From Melitaea cinxia (Eukaryota > Arthropoda > Insecta > Lepidoptera > Nymphalidae): a stretch of 64,000 nt of DNA. This document shows positions 21,186 to 32,935 of this stretch, piece by piece. Position 1 is the stretch's first letter. Every line of letters starts with the position of its first letter. The position numbers and the translations under genes were made by a program. The stretch spans positions 10,402,518 through 10,466,517 of the forward strand of contig NC_059417.1 of NCBI RefSeq assembly GCF_905220565.1. Direction: 5' to 3'. Under the pieces are notes generated by a model, which worked only from the letters and a program-made list of their open reading frames with translations, was not told where the DNA came from and made no database searches.

Positions 21186-23200
21186 TAACTCGAGCCCTGC
21201 TCATGAAATATTGGGCATACTTATAGCAGTCGAAACCATTTTTTACACATTTTTCTAAAAACCACTCACTGCCAGTGTGAGATGTTTATTAAAAAAAGTA
21301 TTTGAAATTAAGATAACTTACTAAATAAAATACGAATATATCTTGACCAAAAGTTCTAGTAAAATATAGAAAATACCGTTAGAAATCCTATATATCTCGA
21401 TAGGAATCTTAAGACATGTTAATCCAATCCGCAATGATACAGCTCAGTAAAATCCACTTCCCTAACAGTAAGAGACGGATAAGCCCTAGAGTGCGAAGTT
21501 TTAAGGCTGTTATGGTGTACTAGTTATATCCCGCGGTTTCACACACACACACACACACTCCCGCACACAATTTCTCTCACTATTACTAATCAATGCTTTA
21601 AGTAATCAATGTTTGAAATTCGACGTTTCAGGGTTTTTTTTTTATATTTTTGTGACTAATTTGTAAGAGTTTTTACTATGGGTATTTTGTAATGCGCCTA
21701 ATGAACCATATTTTGGGAAATTATAATATTTTGGGAAATAACAAAGATGAAGAAGAAGAAGAAGAAGAAATATACTTTATTGTGCATATTACAAGCTAAC
21801 ATAACATACATCTTTAAAAATAAAATTTGCAAAACAATACTATGCACAAAGGCGGTCTTATCGCTAGGTAAGCGATTTCTTCCAGACAACCAAAGATATG
21901 ATTATTGTTACTCGTAAATCTTTCTAATATGGTATTTTTTACTTAACATAGCCTGCGGCATTATTCGCATGAGACACAATATTAGGGCGCTTACAATAAA
22001 AAAAAAACTAATTTAACTATAATTGTATTACTTTTGGTTAAATAATTACATTTTTTGATTAAACATTTTGGAAAAATTTTACTGCCAATAAAATTATAGC
22101 ACATCTATAAATATTAGTGATGTTCATAAATTTCTCCAACTATCAATTTAATATAAACTGTCGAGTAGAGAACGAGAAATGTCGTAAAAAAACTCCCATC
22201 ACTAAAGCAGCAAACTGGCCTCCTGGGACGCAGCACGGTTCACTAATGTATTCATTGCTCTGCCGCCGCCAGAAACGGTGCAATTAATATGTACCACCTA
22301 AAAGACGGCTACAATTTGTTAAGCCGGCTAAAACTAGGCAAGGAATGACGATAAACACGATTGTTCACGCCCTTCTGGCTAAGTCACGCTGAAATTTAGA
22401 TGACGCGTCACAATCTATTGTCACATCTAGTCGTGACGTTGCTTAATGGTCATTTTATTGTTTTGTCCATAATTATGACGATAATCTTAATATTCGTATT
22501 CTCGTTGTTTCAAAGTTTATTATTCAAAATAGCCTCCCTTTCCTTAAGCTAGGAAAAGGCTTACTTGCAATAAAAATGTATTGTTTTTTTAAGAATTCAG
22601 ATTTTCAATGACATTACCTTTATTCAATGAGTTAATCCTGGAATTAATTGTTTAGTAATGGAAGTCAATTATTGCACGTCTCCATAGAGGTGTACTTTAC
22701 TTGCACATATAACAATGACTAAATATGCTATAAAATATGCATTTTTATACAGAATACAAATCAAACTATAAATTAAATATTATTTGAAATATTTTTTTTT
22801 AAATATCGTTATAGTAAAAAGAATTTCTTAAATAAATATTATGTTGGATATCATTCAACATTTTGAATGTACAAATGATAGCAATATAACGTGAATACCA
22901 TTTGACGAAATAAGCTGTTTTACTATCGTTTGGTAGCTGATAACTTAGAAGGCTATTGAAAATCTAGACAACTTTTTTTTAATTTTGACAATAAATAATT
23001 TTAGATTCTACCATAATATCACGTTATTTGAATGAATCAGAGACGTCTGTGATTATCTGCAAGAACCAAATCAACTAATCTAACTTACAATCGTTGTATG
23101 ATTGATCATAGTTTAGTTCCTAAACCTACCACTAGATGGCGCTGCAAACAATAGTTTCAAAGGAGTGCGTGGAGGCTTGCAGTTTTGGATTTTCCAAATG
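21186..23200. other. Largely unique AT-rich interval
   Basis: Holds a (CA)n tract (21540-21558), a GAA tract (21747-21770), a retroelement 3'-end repeat (about 21765-21895) and a T-run. The stretch 22190-22445 is less AT-rich and shows no repeat homology within this window. No gene is supported. Confidence 0.4.
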
Positions 23201-23201
23201 T

Positions 23202-23494
23202 TTTTTTTTTTTTTTTTTTATGTCACTAGGTCGGCAAACAAGCGTACGGCTCCCCTGATGGTAAGCGATTACCGTAGCTTATAGACGCCTGCAACACCAG
23301 AAGCATCGCAAGCGCGTTGCCGACCCAATCCCCAATCCCCCAGGAGCTCTGGTCACCTTACTCACCAACAGGAACACAATACTGCTTGAAAACAGTATTA
23401 TTTTGCTGTGATCTTCTGTAAGGTCGAGGTACTACCCCAGTCGGGCTGCTCCATATTTTGAGCAGGAAATTCCTGCTGTGCCCTACCTCAGTTT
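23202..23494 (-). repeat. Retroposon B, near full length
   Basis: A T-run (23202-23219) is followed by ATGTCACTAGGTCGGCAAAC and all family blocks, ending AATTCCTGCTGTGCCCTACC then TCAG. This is the best reference copy of family B in the window. It contains the small palindrome around GCAGGAAATTCCTGC. Confidence 0.7.
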
Positions 23495-23579
23495 TACCTA
23501 TTTATGGGAATATAAATTTAAATTTTTAGGCTATTATAAAATACTTTACAAAAACACCTACATGAATGCCATTTCTATA

Positions 23580-23581
<2 letters not shown>

Positions 23582-23637
<56 letters not shown>
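23582..23637. repeat. (AT)n microsatellite, 56 bp
   Basis: An uninterrupted AT dinucleotide run. Confidence 0.95.
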
Positions 23638-23639
<2 letters not shown>

Positions 23640-23643
<4 letters not shown>

Positions 23644-24390
23644 CAAAGATAGCATACCAAATGTACGTTGTTCTATAATAGAAATAGAATTTAGAAATGG
23701 AAGGCTAATAGTTATTGTGACAACCAAATTGAATAATGTTTGGGGATGCGGAGGAACCAGGTGTTGAGTTCCTCGTCCGCCATCGCAAAGGGAGGATTCT
23801 CCGACCAGACAGGTGTTGTGTCTGGTGAGCTAACGCCCCAACGGTTGTTGTCGGGTTCTTGTATATATACTCAATCACTCTGATAACTTTGAGAGCGATG
23901 AGGATACGACAGTTTTCTCTAGTTTTATATGTTGCGAGATAGATGTCGCTACATCTGCCTGGCAAGTAAAATTCAAATATTATTCAACGAACATTAATAC
24001 AATGACAAAATTTAATTTCTATTTAACATACATACACTGGAACCAAAACGAGTTATTCTTTAATGCTGTAGTATCTTGTATTATATTTTAAAATGTTATT
24101 TTTTAATATGTATAATCCTTTTCGTAAAAATTTTTATTACCATTTCGAAACATGCGACCTTTTTTTATAAAATGTTACTAGCCGGTTGATTTCTTTATTG
24201 CTCGATTAGTGTATAATTTAAAAACACAAAAATATATTATAAACAACATTAATTTTCTTTTGAATAACGAGCTTTCGAACACGAACTTTCGTTACGTACG
24301 TATGTGTGCTATACGTATATATATACGTACTATACGTATGCGTGCTTACGGCATTACAGATGTGTGAATATTTTATGCTTATTGTTATAT
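23640..24390. other. No gene confirmed
   Basis: A moderately GC-rich stretch (23735-23960) has an 86-codon frame on - with no domain I recognise. It may be repeat-derived. Palindromic ACGTATATATATACGT words are around 24314-24332. The rest is AT-rich. Confidence 0.35.
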
Positions 24391-24394
24391 TAAA

Positions 24395-24713
24395 CTAGCT
24401 GTGTCCGCGACTTCGTCCGCATGTAATTTAACAAAAAAGTTATTTTTCAGTTCGCAGAGTTATAAAATAAACTTCTAAAATTAAAGTAGCTTAAGTTATT
24501 CCTTATTACATCACCTATCTGCCAGTGAAAGTCCCATCAAAATCGGTCCTGCCGTTTCAGAGATTAGCTGGAACAAACAGACAGAGAGACAGATAAAAGT
24601 TGAAAAAAATATTTTTTTGGTATATGTACCGTGTACACATCCTTATGCATTTAGTAAAAAGCGGTTATTGTAATATTACAAACAGACACTCCAATTTTAG
24701 TTATTTGTATAGA
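24395..24713 (-). mobile_element. Helitron-like element, family H1, copy 3
   Basis: On + it begins CTAGCTGTGTCCGCGACTTC after A and ends AGTTATTTGTATAGA before T. On - this gives TC...CTAG termini. 319 bp. Confidence 0.65.
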
Positions 24714-24805
24714 TGTTGATTTTATTCGTCCTTCACTTTAATACAATATTAAAGATTGTATTATCAATTTCAATGCTGTTAATTAGGTCTCGTACAAGGA
24801 AGTTT

Positions 24806-25085
24806 AAGCCTACTTCAAAAAAGAAGGAGGTTCTCAATTCAACTGTATTTTTTATGTGTTATCTCATAACTTTTCACTGATCGATTTTGATGATTCTTTC
24901 TGCAATCGAAACTTGTGTTGGTGCTTGTCATTTAGTTGAAATTAAATTTAATCAAAATCTAACTAGTTTTTTTAAGTTATCCCAAATTATACGTATTTAA
25001 TTGATTATTTTTCGAGTTTTTTGACTGTTCTGTGTAAATTAAAATTGTTTTTTTTTTCTATTACTAAACAAACACAATTATATAT
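24806..25085 (+). repeat. Repeat P, short degraded copy
   Basis: The head is AGCCTACTTCAAAAAAGAAG then GAGGTTCTCAATTCAACTGT. The end is AAATTGTTTTTTTT then CTAAACAAACACAATTATA. Only one internal unit remains. Confidence 0.55.
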
Positions 25086-25444
25086 ACTAATATTGAAATA
25101 TTATTCAAAATGGTTACAGACAAGACTACATATGCACATATATCGTTTTATTAATAAATTTAATTAAAATTAAAACAAAAGTAACATATAGGTGATACGC
25201 TTTAGTTAGAGCCACCACTAAATGCCGATCACGACTCGATCTCGATCCGATCTAGTCTGGCGAGATCGTGACCGGAATAGAATCGACTGCTACCGTTAGA
25301 ACGAATGTTCTCAATCTGTACACAGATGTACAAATTTTCGACTCTACTAGACCGAAAACGAATTGTGCCTGGCTTTATATTTTTCTGTGTTGTGTGTGAG
25401 CGTGTCTTATTATTCGAATAATTACTTACTGTTAGTTTTAGCCT

Positions 25445-25765
25445 GTCTTCGGCCTGTGTGTTTCAAAGCCAGCGGTTAGATGGTTATCCCGCCATCGGTC
25501 GGCTTCTTAAGTTCCAAGGTGGTAGTGGAAGCTTGTTATCCCTTAGTCGCCTCTTACGACACCCACGGGAAGAGAGGGGGTGGCTATATTCTTTTGTGCC
25601 GTAGCCACACAGCACACGCGTCTTAGGTGCGACAAAGCCAGCCCTGCGGTCACTAACCCGCCTGCCCAGCGTGGTGACTATGGGCAAGACACATGAGTTC
25701 ACGCATTTTTGCCGCGAACTTGTGGAGGCCTATATCAAGCAGTGGACTGCAATAGGCTGGAATGA
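25445..25765. mobile_element. SINE F copy with inverted 5' half
   Basis: Positions 25445-25616 are the reverse complement of the SINE F 5' half: GGCCTGTGTGTTTCAAAGCC through CGTAGCCACACAGCACA. Positions 25618-25763 are the 3' half in forward orientation: GGTGCGACAAAGCCAGCCCT through AATAGGCTGGAATGATG. The two pieces meet at the family's internal joint, so the copy is a single element with an internal inversion. Confidence 0.75.
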
Positions 25766-25776
25766 TGATGATGATA

Positions 25777-25832
<56 letters not shown>

Positions 25833-25852
25833 CATGATGATGATGATGATGG
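25763..25852. repeat. (GAT)n microsatellite
   Basis: Nearly pure GAT/ATG units continue from the 3' end of SINE F. The long Asp and Ile frames here are artefacts of this repeat. Confidence 0.95.
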
Positions 25853-25904
25853 TTAGTTTAAGATTTACATCTTTTTGTAATAAAAGGATATAGATATAAA
25901 GAAA

Positions 25905-26105
25905 ACGAGTGTGCTTTAGACCACACGACTGAACTAAAACTTACGAAACGTAAATCTCTCTCTTTCTATCTTCACTAACTTATATCTCCCTCTCAAATTC
26001 CGTTCACCTAGCCCGATCATACTTTTCGTAACGCTCTCGTCACACAGGTCGAAAGGTCGTGACTTCCTCTCCAAGTCAAGCGCGCGTAAAGAAATTTTAT
26101 TTTAA
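25905..26105 (+). repeat. Repeat E, copy 2
   Basis: GAGTGTGCTTTAGACCACAC at the start and TCCAAGTCAAGCGCGCGTAA near the end, matching 9896-10135. Confidence 0.55.
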
Positions 26106-26237
26106 AAATTAACTAGAAATAACTGGAATGAGAATTTGTTAATTTTCCATTTCCGATCAAGGACCTGTTCTTATTGGGGAAAGGTTAATAAATAAATAAA
26201 TAAACAAACGCTTCATACTCAACGGCCCCCAATCGGA

Positions 26238-26398
26238 TTATCTCCTATGTCGGGGTCCGGAAACACACACAATACACGAGCACCAACGCCCAGATTCCGG
26301 CAAAGTTGTATGGCCTATACAAATGATTTTGCGGGGATCGAACTCGCGACCACTAGCGCAACAACCAGCGATGTAACCGCTGCGCCAACGCGTAGTTA
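26238..26398 (-). mobile_element. tRNA-derived SINE fragment
   Basis: On - it reads TTGGCGCAGCGGTTACATCG (A-box-like), GAGTTCGATCCCCGC (B-box-like) and ATTTGTATAGGCCATACAAC, then TTCCGGACCCCGACATAGG. The head is like SINE A but the body differs. Confidence 0.55.
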
Positions 26399-26399
26399 A

Positions 26400-27250
26400 A
26401 AGCTTAATTATTTCACACATATTACTGGTATCAGAAAATAGCAAGAGTAGAGTTTAGTATCTCTTAGAAGCACGGTAGGAACGCCAACATAAACCAGATC
26501 ATACCACGACGGTTTGCAAGGTTGATATAAAATAATTCTTTCATCAAGAAAAATGATTGCTATGAAACTTATAGAAACAACTGAGATCGAGGACTTTACT
26601 CTCTGAGGCACGATCGAGAGATACAAACAAACAAACCTGGTGGGAATTAAATTCCGAATATCAGCGGAAAGGATGAGAGACTTTTTACTTTATCATTCAC
26701 ATTAAAAAAAATGTAAAAACCCTTAATAAAAGTTTATTTTAAAAGAATTGAAAAGAAAGTGGTAAAAATATTTGCATAATTTTCGCGTAATTTAAACAAA
26801 AACCATTTTTTTAATTAGTATAATAACATAAAAATAAATTTCTTCTGATGTTTATTTTGTTACTTTTTAAGCAATTCCTATTTAAATGAACAGAGATAAA
26901 AATGTATCCTTCAGACTCCAGGAGAAATGCGAGGGAGTCATTTATAAAAAAAAAAAGCTGTTTAAGTGCGACTCGTTTTTGAGCTGAAGGTTTCGTACAT
27001 TAGTAACAATTTAGGACAGAAAAATATAACAGAAAAAAAATACTTAACAGATACACACAGTCATTAGTTTCTAAGATTTTTTTGTTGTATAACAAGTTCA
27101 GAAAACAAGCGTCTCCAAGACTAAGAAGACTAACAAGACTCTCCCGATTACCTGAGTAGGTACGATTGTCGTAGCTTATTGACATGTGCAGCACCAGAAG
27201 CATTGCAAGCTCTGCTCACCTTACTCATCTACTAATTACAGTAGTAGTCC
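26400..27250. other. No gene recognised
   Basis: AT-rich. Positions 27080-27225 contain decayed B-type words (GATTGTCGTAGCTTATTGAC and AGCACCAGAAGCATTGCAAG). No coding signal. Confidence 0.35.
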
Positions 27251-27254
27251 TATT

Positions 27255-27537
27255 TTTATATAACTAGGTCGGCAAACAATCATACGGCTCTTTGATGGTC
27301 AGCGATTACCGTATCTTATAATACCCTGCTAAAGCAGAACTCGCAAGCGGTTTGCCGACCTTAACCCCCCCCCCCCCAGAAGCTCTAGTCACTATAGACT
27401 TACCCACTATAGAAGGACAACACTGGTTGAAAGCAGTATTATTTAGCTGTGATTTTCTTCAAGGTTGGGGTACTTCCCCAATTCGGGCTGCTCCATATTT
27501 TGAGCAGGAAATTTCCTGCTGTGCCCTATCTCAGTAT
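27255..27537 (-). repeat. Retroposon B copy
   Basis: TATAACTAGGTCGGCAAACA through TTCCTGCTGTGCCCTATCTC plus AG. It contains a C12-13 run at 27366-27378 where other copies have a shorter C run. Confidence 0.65.
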
Positions 27538-27539
27538 GT

Positions 27540-28135
27540 GTACATAGGTACGGTAAGCGCGATCATTGCCATCAATGCCAAAGGGTTGGTATAAAAATTG
27601 ATCACCCAGGTCTTTGTTACATATTTTTGCGATGATAGCACCGAAAACACGTCAAGACAAGAGTAAAATGTTTAGAAAATTACAAATATCCACTCAAAAG
27701 AAGAACCTATAACTATCATTACCATTTACAATACCATTACTTACACCATTAGTCACTACTCAAAAATAAACACACTCAAACACAACTTCCTAATCTCAAT
27801 AAGGGAACAATTTACCCAAATCAAATTTCAACGTGGGTCAAATGAAGGAACACCTGACTCGAATATGAAATTACATTCTAAATCAAAACTTTGTAGATTT
27901 GGATATGGCGTCTTACAGCAAATTAACAATAGTACTAGTAAGATTTCTACCTGGTGTGTTTACTTTACACCTTCTTATTGGATTGTGAACCTTAAATCAT
28001 CTAAAACAGGATTTCTGATGCAATAAGAAAGATTTAAATATTTAAAAATAGAATGAATACAATATAGTTAACAGTCAAATATTATTTAAAAAAAAATTAA
28101 CTTATAGATATTTATAAATTGTTAAATTTTCTTGT
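27540..28135. other. No gene recognised
   Basis: AT-rich sequence with no frame or repeat recognised. Confidence 0.4.
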
Positions 28136-28139
28136 AGAT

Positions 28140-28378
28140 CCTTTTGAATTGGTAAACCAACTTTACTAAATCTTCTATTTCTTATTTTGTACTAAAACAC
28201 AGCTTATATTATATTTAAAAGAGTTTCTTGCCGATTCTTTTATGCAGAATTAACATTCCGAATCGGCGTTAGCTTCACTTTCAAAAACAATAATCACTTT
28301 TGAAATTTCAATTTATAAAGTAGCGATTCAAAAGTGCTTTTAAAGCTTATTTCAATAAAGTTATTTTTGATTTTGATA
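28140..28378 (-). repeat. Repeat D, copy 3
   Basis: On + it shows the complement of the family words: TTTGTACTAAAACACAGCTT, TTCCGAATCGGCGTTAGCTT and TCAATAAAGTTATTTTTGAT. Confidence 0.5.
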
Positions 28379-28980
28379 TTAAAATACGTAAAACGAAAAT
28401 CTTCGTAAATACTAATATATCGCATTACATAATACATAATCATATCAAATGATAGGTATTATATTATACCGTATAATATCATTCTTACACGGGTTAGTTC
28501 TCATAAAAGGTAGTAGCATTAAATCAGCCTTTTATAAATATGTTGAGTGTATAGCGCAACCAAGTATTTAAATATGTATCCAAAACGTCGGACATCTAAA
28601 AACCGAAAAACTTGTTTCATTAAACATTAGAAAACAATATATGTAAATATCACTCAAACTTTGTGTCTAATTTAATCAATATATTTGAAGCAATTTTATT
28701 CGTCATAGCATTTTTATTATTTAATAAAATACTAAATATGCTAATATCAGGATAAACTCGTATATTTCGTAATAATGATGATGATGTAGGCCGTCTAACA
28801 TTTCGCCATAGCTAACAGGGGCGGAGCAATTACCGTTATCTTCGAGGAGGGTGAATCGTACGGATCATTTACTAAAGAACAAAACGGTTAGGAAGTAAAA
28901 AAAAAAGAATAATAAAATCATCATAGATTAAACAAAAAATATGTTATAAAGTTTTAATTCAACTTCATAACTAATTTGAC

Positions 28981-29058
28981 AACTCAAAATTTGACAGTTT
29001 TTTTTTGTACAATAATAAATTTATTAATTATAAAAAAAAAACTGTCAAATTTTGAGTC
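28981..29058. repeat. Small hairpin (short inverted repeat)
   Basis: The left arm ACTCAAAATTTGACAGTTTT plus a T-run pairs with the right arm AAAAAACTGTCAAATTTTGAG. Arms are about 27 bp, around an AT-rich loop of about 22 nt. Confidence 0.7.
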
Positions 29059-29059
29059 T

Positions 29060-29890
29060 TAATTCAAGTTACTTTGAAAGTGATTACAACTTTTAAAGTT
29101 AACAAGAGAAGCGCTGTCATCGTGTTAAAAAATTATAAAAGTTATACCTATGGCTTGAAATATAAGTAAGGCTGTTTTTTGCATATGCTTAATTTACGTT
29201 AAATTGACGATGATTTTGAACTGTAATCCACTACGATCAACGAATCAGTTTGCTCTCCAAATAAATAAATGTAAAACCGTTCATATATTTGTTCGTTTCA
29301 GGAGCGAACAAAGTTTCCGATTATTTTGGAAGCATTTGAGTCTAAGACATTTATTTATTTCTATTCATATGTTTTTCATAAAGCTTATTTATTAAGGAAT
29401 TTAAATAATAATAGAGTACGGCAATGAAATATATACCCCTGCGTACAAGTACATGAAGACACGAAAAATATAACCATTCGTATTGTTGCAACTTCCAAGA
29501 ATTCATAAGCTTGGGTATCGGTTTTCTATTACGCCTACCGTACACTTGTTTACCTCCCTAGTATTTCAAAATAATAAATCACGATTTAGAAAGGGTTAAT
29601 AAAGTTTTCAATGCACTGAACTCTAAAACGGGAAGATGTACGTGTACTGTGACGATGGAGACAAATCCCGGGGGCTGTCTGGAGCTGCGTTAATTTATTC
29701 ATAGCACGCTTAACGCGTTCCGCGTCTCGAGTTATTTGCGTCGTCAAGTAGAAACCGCGGAAGGAAGGAATTGTGGAATTACGAAATAGCTTGATATTGT
29801 TGCAAACCTACTCGAAAGTACGAGAATGTTTCAGAGCGCTTAGATATTTTATAAGATCCTTATCAAGTTATATGCTATGTACTGTTAGTT
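29060..29890. other. No gene confirmed
   Basis: Mostly unique. The stretch 29640-29780 is more GC-rich (CCCGGGGGCTGTCTGGAGCT and CGCGTTCCGCGTCTCGAG) and shows no repeat match in the window. Could hold an untranslated exon or regulatory sequence; not demonstrated. Confidence 0.3.
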
Positions 29891-29892
29891 AT

Positions 29893-30110
29893 ACTAATAT
29901 TATAAAGCTGAAAAGTTTGTTTGTTTGTTTGTTTCTTTGTTTGTTTGTTTCTTTGTTTGTTTGAACGCGCTAATCTCAGAAACTACTGGTCCGATTTGAA
30001 AAACTCTTTTTGCATTAGATAGCCCATCGATCATCATCGATATCGAGGAAGGTTATAGGCCATATATCATCACGCTAAAACTAAAAAGAGCGGAGCACCA
30101 ATAAAGAATG
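29893..30110 (+). repeat. Repeat G, copy 3, with (TTTG)n
   Basis: ACTAATATTATAAAGCTGAA is followed by a GTTT tetranucleotide run (29908-29962), then GCGCTAATCTCAGAAACTAC and the block ending AGCGGAGCACCAATAAAGAA. Confidence 0.55.
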
Positions 30111-30924
30111 TTTCAAAATCGGGGCTTCTTTTTTCCTTTCGAGAGCTTCCGCTGCGTACGCTGTGAAAACAGTTAAAGTTTCGCAAAAATCATGTATGAC
30201 AGAATTGACACTTTTTAAAAGTTCTAAAAAAAGTCTACGACAGCATATATCTATCTTTTAAGGTTGGCTCACTATAACCTTTTTAATGCTAACCAAGTTT
30301 GTTCTAAAATAATGCATTATTTGCGAAGATGTTTTTATAAACATGATATTAATCCTTATCTAACTAAATACGTTATTCATCACAAGTATTTAATTTAAAA
30401 TATAATAGCCTTTTACGTAATTCGATTTCAATGAGTATCTCAGGAGATATCGCAATTTTAAAATAACATCGCAGCAAAATAATGATCAAATATTGCGCGC
30501 GCCTCTGTTCCACGTGGACGAAGTCGCGCGCATAAGCTATACCTAATAAAAAAATTAGACACAGGTGCTTGGAATTACTTAAAGAATACAGGTTTTTACT
30601 AGCTCCAGTATACGAACAAATTTCTTTGGGCACGCGTGTTGCCTGTATTTCCTGGTCATTAGATGGTAAATTCAAACTTGACGTTCTAGCTTTACATGAA
30701 AAATTGTGTGCACCGTCAAACCCTTTGATTTGACAAGTGGCAGAGCCACGATATTATCTATTTCGAAATGTCGAGCTGTATTTAGGACCAAATCCTATTT
30801 ATTGCACATGTCTTGAAATGCACGTTTTGCATGCCAGACTGCGACACATTCTCTGACGATCCGTTCTTTTCATTTTCATAGTTACTATTATTATTATAAT
30901 CATCATTTCACGTACCGTAGTCTC

Positions 30925-31308
30925 TAATTTTTGTCTCTCTGTCGGTCTTTCTGTTGGCTTATCTTCGGAGCGGCTGAACCGATTTTTATGGGATAGTCAT
31001 TAGAATACAAAAAAGGTTGGGGGGCAAAACATAGGCTCCTTTTTATCCCGAAATTTCCCCTAAATCGGGGTTTTACGCGGGAAAAATCATGTTTACCGTG
31101 TCCGAGTACCTAACGCCCAGATAGATATGAAATACCCAAACATTTTTTTATTAAATATGACACTTTTTAACGATTAAATTCTATTCGTTTAGATAATTGT
31201 GTTAAATTTTTATGGGACAATCATTAGAAGATGTAGAGATATAGTGATGAAGGTTATAGGCAACTACTTTCCTCAAATTAACGCGGGTGAAACCGCGGTG
31301 CACAACTA
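30925..31308 (+). mobile_element. Helitron-like element, family H5 (tentative)
   Basis: Ends GTGAAACCGCGGTGCACAACTAG before T, a CTAG terminus like the other Helitrons. The interior has CGGAGCGGCTGAACCGATTT and repeated 'TTATGGGA-AGTCATTAGAA' words at 30986 and 31211. The start is not determined. Confidence 0.35.
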
Positions 31309-31324
31309 GTGCTATATATAATAA

Positions 31325-31655
31325 TAGTTCTTTCAACTTGGTCGGCAAACAAGCGTATGGCCACCTTACTCACCACAGGAATAATAATTATAATATTAAT
31401 TGTCTAAAGCGCATGCTGCAACTACCCTTAAGATGAATTATATGTTTATTAAATACCTAAGCGTACAACTTATTGTACATTACAGTACTCTAAAATTTAA
31501 TTATGTTGGTGGTTCTTAGTAAATAAATAAACTTCTTGAAAGCAGCCTTATTTAGCTGTGATCTTCTGCAAGGTCGAGGTACTTCCCCAGTCGGGCTGCT
31601 CCAGATTTTGAGCAGAATATTTCCCGCTAGGCTCAACCTAAGTGTAACCTCAGTA
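31325..31655 (-). repeat. Retroposon B, interrupted copy
   Basis: 3' words at 31332-31375 (TTGGTCGGCAAACAAGCGTA) and 5' words at 31530-31650 (TTAGCTGTGATCTTCTGCAA and GGGCTGCTCCAGATTTTGAG) are separated by about 150 bp of AT-rich sequence. Confidence 0.5.
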
Positions 31656-31659
31656 TACC

Positions 31660-32755
31660 TCAGTCCTATACATGCAGGCATGATTTTAAAACATTTTTTT
31701 CTTATTTAAGCGTGACTTGTTATACATGTAATTATGCTTTAGTATTCGGGTTTTAGATAAAATAAATAAACTTAAATTATCGATACATATCTTATCTATT
31801 TGAATATATAGATACCAACAAAGTCATAAGGCTGAAGGCTTTATCACAAATCCCTTTGAGTCCTACATATATGTACTTATTTACATAGAATATTTAAACA
31901 CTAACAAAAAGAGACTAACATTTTAAAATGTTACTTAACTTAATGGAAAAAAAACTTATATTTTAAACATAACAAAAGGATCACCAAATACGTCAATGCC
32001 GGGTAAATCTTTTGCAATCCTGTTATAATTTAAACACAGTTTAATTATTGTACTTCTTATTGTTGTAAATGAAGTTTGAACCAGTGAATGCAAAAGCATT
32101 ACCTGTATAATCTAGTCGTCAAGTTTTTCAAACAATGTTTGATTTTATACCGATCTATAAATCTAAATTTAGATATCTTTAAAGTTTTAAATGTGTATGT
32201 ATGTATTTTCTGTAGGTTATTATTATTAAATGACTTAAGTGATAAATGTATATCTATTTAATTTATTTCAAATGAAGGACAAAACTGTTTTTATTTTTTT
32301 TTAAGTACTCGATAGTTTCATTTTGTTATACAAGCTGAAAAAAAAATTGAATGTTATGCATGCTAGTTATTGATATATGTCTTAAGGACCTTACTGTATA
32401 ATGGTTATATCAACGTAAAAGTATGTATATCGTTAGTATGCTTACATAAATAAATAAATAAAACTGTGTGTCTTCCTAATAAACATAAATATATTACGCG
32501 AATTTTACTCATTTAAATGAAACAATTTTTTCCGTCCAGTCCTCCCGTGACCATGGTTGCTGTAAAGTATCCGAAACGTCGGGAGTCTAAAAAGTTAAAA
32601 AACCGCGATAAAATCCAAAAGAGTTGTTTTCATTTAAATAAATAAATTAATAAATACAATAAAAAAGAGAATTTTTATTAAATTGGAGGTTAATCCACCG
32701 GACAACACTACACACCTTACATTAATTACTACGGATTAACGGGTATGTATAACAA
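31660..32755. other. No gene recognised
   Basis: AT-rich. Positions 32515-32640 (GTGACCATGGTTGCTGTAAA and CCGAAACGTCGGGAGTC) match a dispersed 3'-end repeat also traced at 9745-9810, 28570-28620 and 59410-59490. Confidence 0.4.
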
Positions 32756-32769
32756 ACACTTAAAATACC

Positions 32770-32935
32770 TTAATCTTACAGAAGATCGCAGCCAAATAAT
32801 GTAGTTCTCGAATACTATTGTGCTCCTGTGGTGACTAAGGTAGCTAGAGCGTCTAGGGAGACTCGGGGGTAGGATCGGCCATTTTCTGTAAATATTCCAT
32901 CAACTAGCGAACCATACGCTTGTTTGCGACCTAAA
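32770..32935 (+). repeat. Retroposon B, decayed copy
   Basis: ATCTTACAGAAGATCGCAGC, GTGCTCCTGTGGTGACTAAG and CATACGCTTGTTTGCGACCT are in family order. Confidence 0.45.

Noticed and set aside
25653..25856. Poly-Ile and poly-Asp frames on both strands
   Set aside because: Produced by the (GAT)n microsatellite next to SINE F.
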